Origin: Lasiodiplodia sp. COLG20
Lineage: Eukaryota; Ascomycota; Dothideomycetes; Botryosphaeriales; Botryosphaeriaceae
Length of the DNA stretch: 64,000 nt
Direction of reading: 5' to 3'
NCBI GenBank assembly: GCA_009801085.1
Contig: VNWV01000004.1
Location: 558,001 to 622,000 of the forward strand
In this document: piece by piece, positions 11,565 to 23,078 of the stretch
How positions within the stretch are numbered: the first letter of the stretch is position 1
Layout of the letters: every line of letters starts with the position of its first letter
Program-made: the position numbers and the translations under genes
Notes under the pieces: generated by a model
What the model was told of the DNA's origin: nothing
The model's input: the letters and a program-made list of their open reading frames with translations, nothing else
Database searches by the model: none

Positions 11565-12215
11565 GCGTTCCTGAATTTTAGTCGATTTCATTTCCCTCTG
11601 ACCGCAACTAGAGTTCACACGTATGCAGCATCAACAAATCTATCCTCGTCATGTGCCATGTGCCATTCACGTCACACCTGAGTTGGGCTCTGAACAATCC
11701 TTGCTACGTGTTTTACACGATTTCCAGAATAAATGTCGACAACTTCCCTTTCGAGCTTACATCAACCCAATAATGAGGATCTACTACAACCCATCCCAAA
11801 CGCAGGTACAGCTAGTACTCAGGCACTCAAGCTTAACTTTAATCTTTTTCCGCATGTAGAACCGGCTAGGCCATAAGGTTGTGCCAAGGGGATCGACAGC
11901 GGGAGCCAAGCCGACTAAGCATGTCACGACATACCCCGCGTCGATTGCACATCACCTCCTCACTGCCGACCTCCCCAAAAAGCAAAGCTACTTCCCGGTC
12001 GCCAAGAAGCTCTTTCCAGGCTTGAGCAATAAATCAGCACCCGCGCAAATTGGAATAGGCCTGGTCAAGTAAGAGCTGGGAAAATCAATAACAGCCATGG
12101 GATGACAACATCGGCGGCCTCGATTGCTGCAAAGCATCGCAATCGCTCTATTTAAACCGTGCACATCGCCGAAATACCTGATGGTGTGTTTCAAACCAAA
12201 GGCCGCAGCTCCACC
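11565..12215. other. Intergenic region with TATA-like element
   Basis: No supported gene; a 63-codon frame at 11881-12072 shows no recognisable domain. TATTTAAA at 12149-12156, about 67 nt upstream of the bicupin ATG, is a plausible TATA box. Confidence 0.5.
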
Positions 12216-13642
12216 ATGCAGCTCCTCAACCTCCTCTTCGCCAGTGCCTCACTGGCCACCCTCGCCAGCGGCGCCGTCACTAGACGTCAGGACAGCGATG
12301 GATCTGGCTTCTCGCAAGGCCAGCCCATCTCAGCTGACGGCAAAGGCGGGCCGCTACTGGGTGGCACCAACAAACAGGTCGACCTGGACAACCCGAGCAA
12401 CCTGGGTTCAGCATCGACCGACAACGACGTGGTGCCGAACCTGAAGTGGCGCTTCTCCGACTCGCACGTCAAGCTCAGCAACGGCGGCTGGACGCGCGAG
12501 CAGGTCGTCACCGACCTGCCGTCCAGCCGCGACATCGCCGCCGCGCAGCAGCACCTGCGCAAGGGGTCGATTCGCGAGTTGCACTGGCATCGTGTCGTAA
12601 GTAAACATCCACGCCCCTCTCACACCCCCACCCTTGTCCTTCTCCAAACTCACACCGCATCACCATCCAGGCTGAATGGGGCTGGGTCTACGCGGGCCGC
12701 GTGCTCGTCTCCGCCGTCGACGAGGAAGGTCGCTACACCGCGTCCATCCTCAACGTCGGCGACGTGTGGTACTTCCCGAAGGGCGCAGCGCACACGGTGC
12801 AGGGGCTAGACGACGAGAACGAGTACCTGCTCGTGTTCGACGACGGCGACTTCGACAAGATCGGCACGACCTTCATGGTCGACGACTGGCTGGCGCACAC
12901 GCCGCGCGACGTCGTGGCCAAGAACTTCGGCGTCGACCCCAGCGTCTTCGACGGCCTGCCGCAGACGGACCCGTACATCCTCAAGGCCAACGTTTCCGAG
13001 CGCAACGTCACCGGCGCCCCCGCCGACGACTACCTTACTGGCGAGAACTCGTATGTGTATTTTGCGAGCCAGCACGAGACGGAGCCGGTGCCAGGCGAGG
13101 GCGGCACGTTTAGGAAGGTTGATTCGTCGACTTTCCCGATTGCGAAGACGATTTCGGCGGCGTTTGTGACGCTCGAGCCGAAGGGGCTGAGGGAGCTGCA
13201 CTGGCATCCCAATGTAGGTTTCTGGTATTCCGCGAATGGTGTTTTGTGCGGGGTTAACTTTGCGCAGGCTGAGGAGTGGCTGTACTTCCACAAAGGCCAA
13301 GCTCGTGCTTCGGTGTTCATTGGCAACGCTGCCTCCAGGACCTTCGACTTCAGCGCAGGCGACACGGCTGTCTTCCCTGACAACAGCGGTAAGTCGGGGT
13401 TCCCACTTTTGAATCAAATCACCCAGCTGACTGGAGATGCAGGCCACTATATCGAAAACACATCCGAGACCGAGACTCTTGAATGGGTCGAGATCTACAA
13501 GAGTGACCGCGTTGCCGACATTTCTCTCACGCAATGGTTGGCATTGACGCCTCCGGATGTCGTTGCCAGTGTCCTGAAAGTACCTATCGAATTCGTCGAC
13601 AAGCTCAAGAAGGAGAAGCAAGTGTTGGTCAAGGGAAACTAA
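12216..13642 (+). CDS. Secreted bicupin, oxalate decarboxylase-like (414 aa, 4 exons)
   Basis: Exons are 12216-12596, 12671-13213, 13268-13388 and 13443-13642; introns of 74, 54 and 54 nt keep the frame. The ATG is in a good context (CCACCATG). Residues 1-20 form a signal peptide (MQLLNLLFASASLATLASGA). Two cupin domains each show the metal-binding motif: GSIRELHWHRVAEW plus GDVWYFPKGAAHTV in the first, and GLRELHWHPNAEEW plus GDTAVFPDNSGHY in the second. Family enzymes use Mn and O2 to convert oxalate to formate and CO2, typically outside the cell. Both HxH/E/H sets are intact after splicing. Oxalate oxidase activity cannot be excluded from sequence alone. Confidence 0.93.
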
Positions 13643-14874
13643 GCGAACTGTATGCTGATGGTATCGACGTAGAGATGGCTAGGTAATTTTATGTTTTCGA
13701 TTTCCTACCATGTTTGTGACAGCTTTATGCTTCATAGTAATATACTGCATGCAAACCTAGTTTGTTCCGCGATGAACTTCAGGTGTAATGACCTTGTAAC
13801 CAGGTGACAGCCTTCAGCGTCTTCAGGTAGCACATGAAAAGACCGCAAAGAGGTTGACTCTTTTTTCTTTGGACTATTCCCATGTGAGATAGGCCGGCGT
13901 ATTTACCACCTTCCACCTATAACCCCTTCTCTTCTTAAGATTGCCGATTAATTAGCCGCGTTTAAGCTGTACTAAGAAACGTTCGTAAAAACAAACTGAA
14001 AGTTACCTTGAAAATAATGACGGTTCAATGAGGTAGGAAATTATAGAAGTATACAACATACGATTATATATTTTCTGAATATCTGGCGGCAAACATGATT
14101 GTAATCGATAATGTTAGGTGCTCTAAGTGAGTATAGTAATGAGCTGTTGTAGTATTACGAGAGGTTATTATAGCCGACAGCTAACGTGAATTTATTTTTC
14201 GCTCATGGAATGGGTAGTTGAAGCCATCATGAGGACGCAAATGTGGAATTAATAACAATACATTCACGTCCGGACGATAGCTTCAACGACACCTCTTTGT
14301 TGCCTTTTTTTTTTAAAAAAAAAAAAAGAAAGAGAAAAAGAACTGAGGCATATTCACGCTATATCGAGTGAGTGAATGGCTGGGAAGCCGCTTTATTATA
14401 CCCTGCTCAGCTGACAAAGCTACCAAACCACTTCTATTGGTTCTCTATGTAAATACTAGAAGAAATCCTCCGCTTAGGTCAGCGCAACCCCTCCCTTTAG
14501 AACGTGGCGCATGATCTACATTTTGTGCGACGTCGTTCCAAGAATCTTTACAGGATTCGGCCCCCAAGCGCGCGTGAACATGGATGGGATTACACACGTA
14601 GCCCTTTTCGGCAAAGTGAGAAAAGACAGAAACACAAAACTTCCATCATACTACGTCAGCTCGCTTTCAGCTTGCAGATCCTCCGTTTTCCAAGTCAAGA
14701 AGGCGTCGCCCGCGATCGCGATTTGTAGGGATACAGAAAGCTTATGCTTGCTTACTGTTCTCGGCGATCCCGAGGGGCCGAAGAACAGTTTAAAGCTACC
14801 ATTTTCATCTCGGTTCCAACAGTAGTCTGACTCCCCACCCATGAATGCAAGACTACATCATCGTCGCATCCGTC
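13643..14874. other. Long AT-rich intergenic region containing a decayed repeat
   Basis: 1.2 kb without a supported gene. The central part is AT-rich with a poly(T)/poly(A) run near 14308-14330. The segment about 14150-14410 is a diverged copy of the MITE at 46717 (separate entry). ORFs at 14504-14842 have no domain character. Confidence 0.5.
14150..14410 (+). mobile_element. Decayed relative of the 46717 MITE (approximate ends)
   Basis: Aligned by eye with 46717-46940, the order of matching blocks is kept. AGCTAACGTGAATTT matches GGCTAGCGTGGATTT, then GGAATTAA, GGACGATAGCTT (GGACAATAGCTT in the other copy) and ACTGAGGCATA (GCTGGGGCATA). Many differences are C/T and G/A, as left by repeat-induced point mutation. 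The terminal inverted repeats are no longer clear, so the ends are approximate. Confidence 0.5.
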
Positions 14875-16406
14875 ATGCCCTCGCCCCCAAAAACACCGCC
14901 ACCTCATAGCACGCTAGAGGTCGACGTCACCGCTCAGCAAGAAAATGAACGCCAGGCACACCTTTGGCAAGACGACAGCAGCTTAATTCCCAAAGGGAAG
15001 ATACTGCTCGCTGATGAGGGTGTCGACGCGCCGCAAGTTGCGCACGATGGAACGTTGCCTATCCCAACATATCCTATCGAGAGCGCGCCGCAAGTCATCG
15101 ATACCAACACGTTACCGGAGCCCATGATCGTGGAGAGTCAACAGATCACACCGCCACGTCGGATTTGCGGGCTGAGGAAACGCAGTTTCTGGACCGTTAT
15201 TGCTGTCGCAGTGGTGGTAGTTGTTGCCGTGGCGGTTGGTGCGGGGGTCGGTGTTTCGCAATCTGATTCCCGCAATTCTGAGGATGACCGAAGCCTTCTC
15301 CGAACCTCGAAGCTCGCAGCGGTGAATTTTACTTCAAATGGCGTAGATTTTAATTGCGTTTACTACCAGCTGAGGTCGGGCGAGATTCACCTATCCGTAT
15401 GGAACTCGTCCTCCTCGGCTTGGGCTACCTTCCCTGTTGTAACGGATGGAAACGACGTCTTAAGACGCACGCCGATAGCTGCTGACATCCAGTGGAAGAG
15501 TTCCAACGTACGTAATTGTCTACCAGCTTGTTATATGGTTTGCTGACCCGCAATCAAGGTGTATAGACACCACGTCTACTACTTTGACGCAAATAATGTA
15601 ATTCGCGGAAAAGCAGCCGACACTCCTTACGTAGGGAGCTGGGATGACGACAACGGGTTCAATGGCAAGAACTATGGCGGAGACGGCCATTCTCTCGCCG
15701 CCTATTCCAGAGAGTGCGAGACGTGCTACGCCGCCAGTGCCGTCGTTTATTTTGATGGAAACATGCAGTATGCGACTCCAAAAACCAAGGACGGCGGTCA
15801 ACTAGCCTGGAACCAAAATCCACTTCCAGCCAAATTACCAGCACCTGCAAATGGCACACAACTCGTAATGAAAGCTTTGGATACTGGAACTACCGACAAT
15901 GGACAATTCACCGTCATGTTCATGACGATCAAGGGAAGGAAGATAGCAAAGCTGCTTTACAACGCCGAAGAGGACAATTGGGAGAGCGGTAAGATATTAG
16001 CATTTGCTACGCTGTTGATGGCGCTTACAAGTTTGTAGAAACCCTAGACTCGACTGTAGGCGCCCGTTCGTCGATTGCGGCTTTCACGACCGGAACCTTT
16101 GTCAACGGCAGTGGCACAGATACCAATTATACAATGCAGGTCTTCAATACGCATCCATCAGAATCAAGCGGAGGCGTGACGCTCTCCTCATACTCCTCTA
16201 GAACCTCGGCTTGGAATTTTACGGTGTTGGAATCTGGGTTCGAAAATGTTTTGAATGGGTCTGGGCTGGCTGCAAATCAAGCTGGAAGGGTTTACGGCAC
16301 TGTGATGTCTGACGCAGGAGACTTGCAGTTGATGGAATGGGCATGGAATATGGGAAACGGCACTTACACCATGACAGGTCCTGTCAATACAAACGTCGTA
16401 ACATGA
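14875..16406 (+). CDS. Single-pass membrane protein with fucose-lectin-like beta-propeller (476 aa)
   Basis: Exons are 14875-15507, 15559-15988 and 16039-16406; introns of 51 and 50 nt keep the frame. ATG 14875 was chosen because it has a better context than the in-frame ATG 14845, which follows an overlapping upstream ATG. A Pro-rich cytosolic tail (about residues 1-100) leads to basic residues and one Val/Ala-rich helix (about 103-127, VIAVAVVVVVAVAVGAGVGV), then an extracellular domain of repeated hydrophobic blades. These include VYRHHVYYFDANNVIRG and VVYFDGNMQYATP, as in fungal proteins related to fucose-specific lectins. I infer a surface glycan-binding or adhesion role. Direct sugar binding is not shown. 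Confidence 0.8.
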
Positions 16407-16606
16407 GGTGGAAGGACAGGAATCCTACCGGAGGCTGGGCCTCCCGTAAGGTCCCATAGCAGCAAGGGCAAAAATACTTGGGCGGATATCGTTGCTATAT
16501 TCTTGTAATGTTCTATAAAGAGTTAACTCCAATGACACTATACTATTTCCAAACCCCTCAGATTGAGCGAATGGACTGTTTCGAAGTGGACCGGACCAAA
16601 CCAATC

Positions 16607-18428
16607 TCAACCCCTCAGGATCTCAACCACGACAGCTTCCGACGCTTTGACCACTATATTTCTCTCCAGTGCACCATCCTGAATACCAATAGTCACAGGC
16701 TGCTCGCCATCCGCATACTCCGTTCCGTTGCTCTCCGCAGTCCAGCGCGTACCTGCCCAAGTAATGCCGGTATCGGCCGTAGCACCGAGCGGGGCAGTCA
16801 GCCTCGACACCCTTACCTCATTGACATCATCGCCCAGCTTGGACAGGGAGACGTGTTCCGCAGGCCTCTCCTCCGCGTCCCCACTATTCCACACGTCGAG
16901 GTTGAGCACCGCGATCTTCGAGAGCTTTCCACCGTGATAGCCCGCGTAGCCGACGATGTCCGGATTCCCATCTGCTGCGTCGAGCGGGCTGACCTGGAGA
17001 TCGCCGGCACCGCCCACGAAGGCGGCAGCGGCTACGAGGCCGTAGTAGTTGCCGTGTACAGCCTGGGGATGGTTTACCTCGTCGACGGGCTGCCACGCGG
17101 AGATGCGGAAGTTGGTTCCCAGCTGCATCGATACGCGCGCGATGCCTATGGACATGCCGTGCAAGAGGAAGTCGAGCGTCCAAAGCGCGGCGCCAAGCGT
17201 GTCGTAAAGAGCGCGGTTGGCTTTGCCGTCGGCGCCGATGGCGCTGCCTACCTCGCCGAGGATAAAGGGGATGCTTTTGTTCTTGGCGTAAGCGAGGTTT
17301 GAGCCAAACTTGTCTTGTATACGCGAGACGGTGGTGCTATGGGTGAGAAGTTCCTCTGCGTAAACGTTAGTAGGTGACGTCTTTACTAGGCGCTGAGGTG
17401 TTCACCAACCTTTTAGACCTTTACTCGCGTCTCCTTGATAGCTATTAGTTCGAAGAAACAGTCAGTATATTCTCTAAAGAGAGGAATAGTCGAGAATGCA
17501 GACATACTAGTGTTGTGAAATGGTCTTAACATATCCACCATCAGTAAGCTCATTTCCGATTGCAGACCTAAAGACATTAGCGCCAGACGAGACCTCTCAT
17601 CCAGCACGAGACTTACAACCCCCATTCTGCCTGCTGCTTAACATTCGACGAGAGCGTAAGCGTCTGGAACCAAGCCTTCGCCCCACTCCTCTTCAACGCG
17701 CCCACACGCTCGGCCAACTTCGCGGCGTACTTAGTCCACTCGTCCGCGTAGTCCGACGGCCCCCACCCCGGCGCCGGCCTGTCCGTCTCGTTCCGGCACG
17801 TGGGCTTCGGATGCTCGGGATAGAAGTTAGGCTCGTTCCCGATCTCGAGTGCATCCAGCCGCGGCAGCGCCGCGTCGTCACTACCGCCGGCGCCGCCCAG
17901 CGCATCGATGCACGCACTGGCGAAGGCAACGCCGTTGTCGACATCCTTCCGCGCCAGCGGAACCTGCACTGTATAATGCGGCGCGAGCGCGGCGGACGCG
18001 CCGAGATTCTTGAACGACCGCAGCCACGGGGCGCCGATGTCGACGTCGGTGTGCAGCGCGCAGGCGGAGAAATTGCCGGTGATGTTGACAGCCTTGGTCG
18101 TGAGGGCCGGGTTGTAGCGCGTGTTGTCCATGGACGTGCCGCCGACGCGGATGTGCAGCGGCGCGCCGCCGGTGCGATTGGATATTTGCTGGAGGAGGTA
18201 GCTGGAGAAGGCGTTGGGTGTGTCGTCGTCGCGGCCGGCGTAGTCGGGGAAGCTCTTCATCTCGATGCCGAAGCCGATGTAGCCTTTGTCGACGGTTGTT
18301 GCGTTGCCCGCGGATGGCAGGGGGCTCCAGTGGATGGTGGTCGAGGCATCGTCGGGCGATGTAGTTGGTGCTGCTGCTGCTGCTGTTGCAGCGGCGCAGA
18401 GGATTGCTAGGTTGTTGGTGGGCTTCAT
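16607..18428 (-). CDS. GH79-type secreted glucuronidase-like glycoside hydrolase (550 aa, 4 exons)
   Basis: Exons are 18428-17617, 17567-17508, 17441-17410 and 17355-16607; introns of 49, 66 and 54 nt keep the frame, and the last has a perfect TACTAAC branch site. The short exons restore SQHYYQGDASKGLK, conserved in this family. Residues 1-20 are an Ala-rich signal peptide encoded by a (GCA/GCT)n-like run. The acid/base Glu lies in EIGNEPNFYP (about residue 199) and the nucleophile Glu in IPFILGEVGS. A C-terminal beta-domain follows. GH79 enzymes remove beta-glucuronic acid (some 4-O-methyl) from arabinogalactan or glycosaminoglycans. Both catalytic residues are present. Substrate is inferred only at family level. 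Confidence 0.92.
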
Positions 18429-19279
18429 GTTGGTTTCTTGTTGCTTTTCCTAACGCTAGATGTTCATGGCAATATATATCTAATCAGGCTGTTTCGCTTT
18501 TCCTTTTTTTTTTGTTTTTTTCTTGTCTGCGGATGAGGCAGTGCTGTTCGATGCTCAGCTTCAGCCCTAGCGGTGATCGACGATGAAGGAATGTTTTGTA
18601 CCACCTGCCATATGACGGCAGGCGTCTGGCCCAATGAAATTTTTCTGAGCCTGTTTCCGTCCTGGCCTTAATTCCTGTTGTGCTTATGTCTCAAGTTATC
18701 CGACTGTACGTGGTGCCTTGCCTCTGACGTCAATGGCGTCATCTCATTACCGTTGTCGATCTGCTCAACCTCGGTATGTCGGCGTAAGATCAAAACCATT
18801 GCTACAGCGGAACATGGCCAATAGAGGCTCAAGTGAAAGATGCACTTGGAAATGACAAGCTTACGAAGAAGAGGCAGGCGTTGATCGAGGGCAACTACCA
18901 AATGATCGAGATAGAGGTAGCTGCACACCTCTGTATATTTGAACTTCTATACCAATAGCTACACATAGTAACGAATCATGTCCAGCTAGTCCAAAATAAG
19001 AAATTGCACTAGCCTCTAGCGCGGCCCGCCAATTCCCACACCGCCGCAGCCATCCAGGCACAGCCACGATACGCTACCGAATCCTGCGCCATGCCGCATC
19101 TGACTACATCTCAACCCCACGACCCCTTGCTTTCTAGAAACTCCAAAAATACACCACAGCACATCACGCGTCAAACCCGCCCGCCTCCTCAACCATTGCC
19201 CGCGGAGCCCGAACAAGAAGATCCCCGAAACCGAAAACCGAAAGACGAGAAGAAGAAAAAAAGAATTGAAAGAAAAGCA
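18429..19279. other. Divergent intergenic region
   Basis: About 850 bp between the GH79 gene and a plus-strand hypothetical. A T-rich tract (18500-18520) lies about 75 nt upstream of the GH79 start. The plus frame is open from 19091, so a longer N-terminus for the downstream gene is possible. Nothing else is recognised. Confidence 0.45.
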
Positions 19280-20095
19280 ATGACAACCACCCCCCCGGAC
19301 ATCGAAGCCGCGCGCCACCACTACCAACACTACAAAGAACAACATCCGACCCTGCGCATCTCGACGTCGCTCAATCCGCCCACCCTTCCCCTCTCTCACC
19401 CCCAGCCCTACCCGCCCATCACCCTCACCCTCACCCTGACCCTCCACAACGCCCGCCGCCCCCTCACCCTCAGCGCCCGCCCCGGCAGCGGCGGCATCCT
19501 CGATCCGAAAAAGTACGCGCCCCGGCACGCACCGCTGATTTCACTTGTCAGCACGCGCACCGGCGAGAGGCCGGAACGGAGTGCGCTTGTCAAGTCGTTC
19601 GCGGCGTCGTCATCATCATCATCATCAGTATCGGGAAAGGACATCACGCTCGATCCGCGCAACGACCTTATCACCATCTACCCGAGCCGCGACGACGGCG
19701 GCGAGGACAAGCAACAACAGCAACCGACCACCCTCACCCGCACCTTCGTCATCAGCGGCTACGACGACCGGCCCCTCGCGCCCGTCGGCCCGGGCGTGCG
19801 CCGCGTCAAGGCGTGGTGGGTGGCCGGGTCGGCGCTGAGCGCGTTGCGGGTCGACGAGGGGTATGAGGTGGAGCTGTTGCCTGAAGAAGGGGGTGGTGGT
19901 GGCGGGGGCGTGGCGGAGTGGTATGAGTGGGGGACGGTGGAGGATGTCGTAAGGCAGCGGGTGGGGAGCGTGGGGCGGGCGGTGGGGTTCACGCGGTTTC
20001 GGGCGAAGCAGAGGTGGTTGAGGGGCGTGGAGGAGGCGGGGGTGGGGGTGGGGTGGGAGGAGGGGGAGAGGGCGGGGTTGAGGCTTGTGGGGTAG
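19280..20095 (+). CDS. Hypothetical protein (271 aa)
   Basis: I do not recognise a named family. ATG 19280 (MTTTPPDIEAARHHYQHYKE) was chosen because the upstream in-frame extension from 19091 is a low-complexity Pro/Lys-rich stretch. A beta-rich N-terminal part (about residues 25-80: RISTSLNPP, then PPITLTLTLTLHNARRPLTL) is followed by a Ser tract encoded by a TCA repeat (about 19608-19626). A Thr/Gln-rich loop comes next, then a Gly-rich segment and a Trp/Arg-rich C-terminus. Very high GC and codon bias support coding. No signal peptide or membrane helix is seen from this start. The cellular role is unknown. Confidence 0.6.
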   Translation: MTTTPPDIEAARHHYQHYKEQHPTLRISTSLNPPTLPLSHPQPYPPITLTLTLTLHNARRPLTLSARPGSGGILDPKKYAPRHAPLISLVSTRTGERPERSALVKSFAASSSSSSSVSGKDITLDPRNDLITIYPSRDDGGEDKQQQQPTTLTRTFVISGYDDRPLAPVGPGVRRVKAWWVAGSALSALRVDEGYEVELLPEEGGGGGGGVAEWYEWGTVEDVVRQRVGSVGRAVGFTRFRAKQRWLRGVEEAGVGVGWEEGERAGLRLVG

Positions 20096-20510
20096 GGGGG
20101 TTGGGAGACGGTGTTGAGAGAATGCTACGAGGGTGATGAGTGGAGATGTGTTGCTGACTTTTTGTATGTCTTTTCCTTTTCTAGATGGGCATAGAATAGA
20201 CACTATAGATTATCTGATGTTGGCATATTTCCGTTTTAGAGATAAGTAGATTTCCAGCGAGGGATCAAGTTGCTTCAAATAAATTTAACTACTTATCTGA
20301 GGGCCTTAATAAGTGATTGAGTGCTCTAACACAAAGTGTCCGTTCGGCTTGACGGAGATAGGGTTCATAGTGAGAGATGCTCAGCAGGGCAAGAGCACTG
20401 TTTTAAGGCGCGGACACAGGGCAGATAAAACGGAAACTGACTGGATTATTGAAGAAACATCTCTTTGTATTTCCAAATTCGTGATTGTGAAAATCCCTTT
20501 TTCAGCTCAT
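20096..20510. other. Intergenic region between convergent genes
   Basis: 415 bp separating the 3' ends of the 19280 and 20511 genes. It is presumably two 3' UTRs; no feature is recognised. Confidence 0.5.
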
Positions 20511-21997
20511 CTACAAAAGCCCGATGAAAACCAAGGCGCCAAATGCGGCCATACCGAGGCTGACACCAGATCTCAATGAATTGCTACCGGTGGACGACTC
20601 TTGAGTGGTTGCAGTGGTACTGGCTGAAGCCAAAGCGTTTGAACTGGTCGAGCCAGAGGTTGCACTTGCTGTAGCTGGTACAGAGACTAAGGTTGATGTA
20701 GCGGTGGAGACAGCCGATAAAATAGCGCTCGATGAGCTAGATGCAGAGGCTGAGGCAGATTCAAACGTCGATGCAGGTGCAGAGGAAGATGAAGTAGAAT
20801 CTCCTATACTGATACCGCAAGCGTCAGAATCACCAAGATAAGTGCATCCGCCAACGCAAACGTAGTCCTTATTGCTCCAGGAATCTTCATGCAGTGCGTC
20901 GAACGGCGAGCAGTCAAGGCCATCCTGGCTCGGGGTGAGGGAAAATTTGCCGCCCACGTCATTCAAGGAATCGAAAGACACACTGTGGCATACTGTCAGT
21001 CTCATTCATGATAGTGAATGTTCAAACGAAGACGCTATTGTCTACTCACCTGCTCAGATTACCCGAAACTTGTAGCGCGCCGCAGATCGAGGTCAGCGCA
21101 TCGAGATGCAGCTCCTGGAGCTGCGGGTTGTGGTCGACGAAGAAGCCACCGCAGACGCTACGCAGCGCCGGCAGCGAGACTTCAGTCAGGTCAGGATTGG
21201 AGCTGATGGCAAGGGCGCCACCAATGGTCTCCAAATTCTCGAAGACCAGCTTATCAACATTGGTGCCGTAGAAGCCGACGGAGCCATTCACGCTAGTCAG
21301 AGAAGGCAGGGATATGGTGCCGGCGTTTGTGATTGTGACGTTGTATGCCCATTGCAGGTCGTCGAATACGGCGGCTAGTTTATTGCTGTTGGCATAGAGG
21401 TATAGGTCCTTGGTGACGCGCGTAAGCGGCATCTCGACGTTCTGCAGCCAGTTGTTATGAGAGATGGACAGGGTGTCGACTTCCTCGAATGAGAGACCCT
21501 CGAGTGAATTGAGAAAGGTATACTGAATGTTAACGTCTTTCGCTTTGGAGATTCCATCCATGAAGGACAGAAACGAAAGGTCGTTTAGGATACTCCAGCT
21601 AATCGTGTCCACGGATGTCAAGTGGGGGAAGTTGAGGGTGTTCAGAAGTAACAAATCTTCCAGATGGAATGTACTGATCTCCTCGAGTGAGTTGCCAGAA
21701 AGTCCAGTAAGCCCGCGCATATTTCTCGCACTGAGAGTTCCGGTGATCGTCTTGATGTTATCGAGGCTGATGTCGCCCGCGAAGTGTGTTGCAATGGCGA
21801 TACTCCCAGAGAATGTGGTGCAAGATGCCAGAGCAGTGGCATCAGCTTCGCTTTGGATCGTAGTGGTTCCGCTGATGGAGCAGTCTGAACGGCTTAGGAA
21901 CTGCAGTTTGGTGCGGGTGATACCAGGACTCACCAGCGAATGTACCTGCTGCAAGAGACAGCAAAAGCCCTGTAACAATCGTTCTGCGGGAAGCCAT
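20511..21997 (-). CDS. ecm33: Ecm33-family GPI-anchored cell-wall protein (456 aa, 3 exons)
   Basis: Exons are 21997-21934, 21884-21050 and 20982-20511; introns of 49 and 67 nt keep the frame. The first exon encodes a signal peptide (MASRRTIVTGLLLSLAAGTF) and joins to ADCSISGTTTIQSEADATAL. The body is the receptor-L/LRR-like fold of Ecm33/Sps2 proteins, with repeated leucine-rich turns such as NIQYTFLNSLEGLSFEEV. A Cys-containing cap, a Ser/Thr-rich stalk (about residues 355-430) and a hydrophobic C-terminus (SLGMAAFGALVFIGLL) indicate GPI anchoring. In yeasts and moulds Ecm33 supports wall integrity and morphogenesis. Length and order fit the family. Confidence 0.93.
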
Positions 21998-23078
21998 CGT
22001 GAAGACAATTGTAAAGAAAACACGGAAGCCAGGCAAGTGTTGGGGCTTCTACCTCTTTTAATCGTATAATTTCAATACTTGGACCTGCAACAACCCGAGA
22101 AAGCCTGGAATCGGCGACCTCACGCCATGTATTCCTCCAGAAATTTATCGTATAGTCTGACTGCAGGTAAAGTGGAGTACTCTCTCGGTAAAAGTCTCCG
22201 GACCAATCAAACATCCAGACGGCAATTTGTTGCCGGTCGCGGACCCGAAAACGGAAACTCTGAATCCGTCTTGGCTCTGCCAAGCTACGCCACGACAGCT
22301 GCCTGGAATTCTATATTTACCAGACAAGTTCAATAACTCACAGTGCGAGCACCAAGTGTGGCTTTATAGTCCCAGACATATATTCCTACAGATACGTAAG
22401 ATTTCGCACGTAGAAGAGTTATAACTAAGAAGTGCCTAGAATAAGGCTAGATATACTAATGCCCCTTAGAATAATGGAGCAGACTTTTACAGAGTTTTAT
22501 AGCAGTGACGTTATTCTGCTGGGATAATATACGCTATAGGTTAGAGTTTTCAGCCTTCGCGCTATCGCTCAGCTACATCAGAGTAATAAGCTACCGTTCA
22601 AACATTAGTTAGTACTGCGAAGGCTAGTAGAATTTAAAACGTGCGCGAGATCTAGAGTATTTATCAGGCGTATTATGCGGTGATATATAGACTGACGCGC
22701 GGGAAGTACGAGGAGTTGAGGCAGGGGTGGGAGGGGATGGTAAGGGATGTGCGGATTGTGCTGCAGGTTATTTACACGGTGGCGTGTGTGGGTGGGGATG
22801 CGATGGATGCGAGGGAGCAGTGTGGTGCAGAGTGTTTGCAGATTGTCGGTGTTGCTGCAGGTATTTTTCGCGACCCGCTAAAGCACAGCCACCATGCATA
22901 TGTTCAAGACCAATCATGCAGTACCCAGAGCTGCGGTCCACAGTGGGGTTATAATACACGTGGCTAGCTAGTGATGCAGAACAACAGGCAACAGTGGTGG
23001 TGAACTTTCTCCGCCTTTAAATTCATGCTTGCATGGCCACATACTCCCACAACCCTGTTTTTCGTTTTCATTGACCAG
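21998..23078. other. Intergenic region with AT-rich, possibly RIP-decayed block
   Basis: About 1.1 kb. Bases about 22380-22680 are AT-rich with many TA steps and short stops in all frames, unlike the GC-rich genes around it. The next 300 bp are GC/GT-rich with small frames of no recognised domain. A decayed transposon is possible but no terminal repeats were found. Confidence 0.4.

Noticed and set aside
12676..13621. Alternate frames (145 codons plus, 271 codons minus) in the bicupin locus
   Set aside because: Shadows of the GC-rich cupin exons; the bicupin frame carries both complete metal-binding motif sets.
16478..18410. Plus-strand frames of 274 and 296 codons over the GH79 gene
   Set aside because: The minus strand gives a complete GH79 enzyme with catalytic residues and four consistent exons; the plus frames are GC-bias shadows.
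22680..22967. 95-codon frame in the Ecm33/HET B gap
   Set aside because: Gly/Val-biased composition next to an AT-rich decayed block; no homology recognised and alternative frames equally open.
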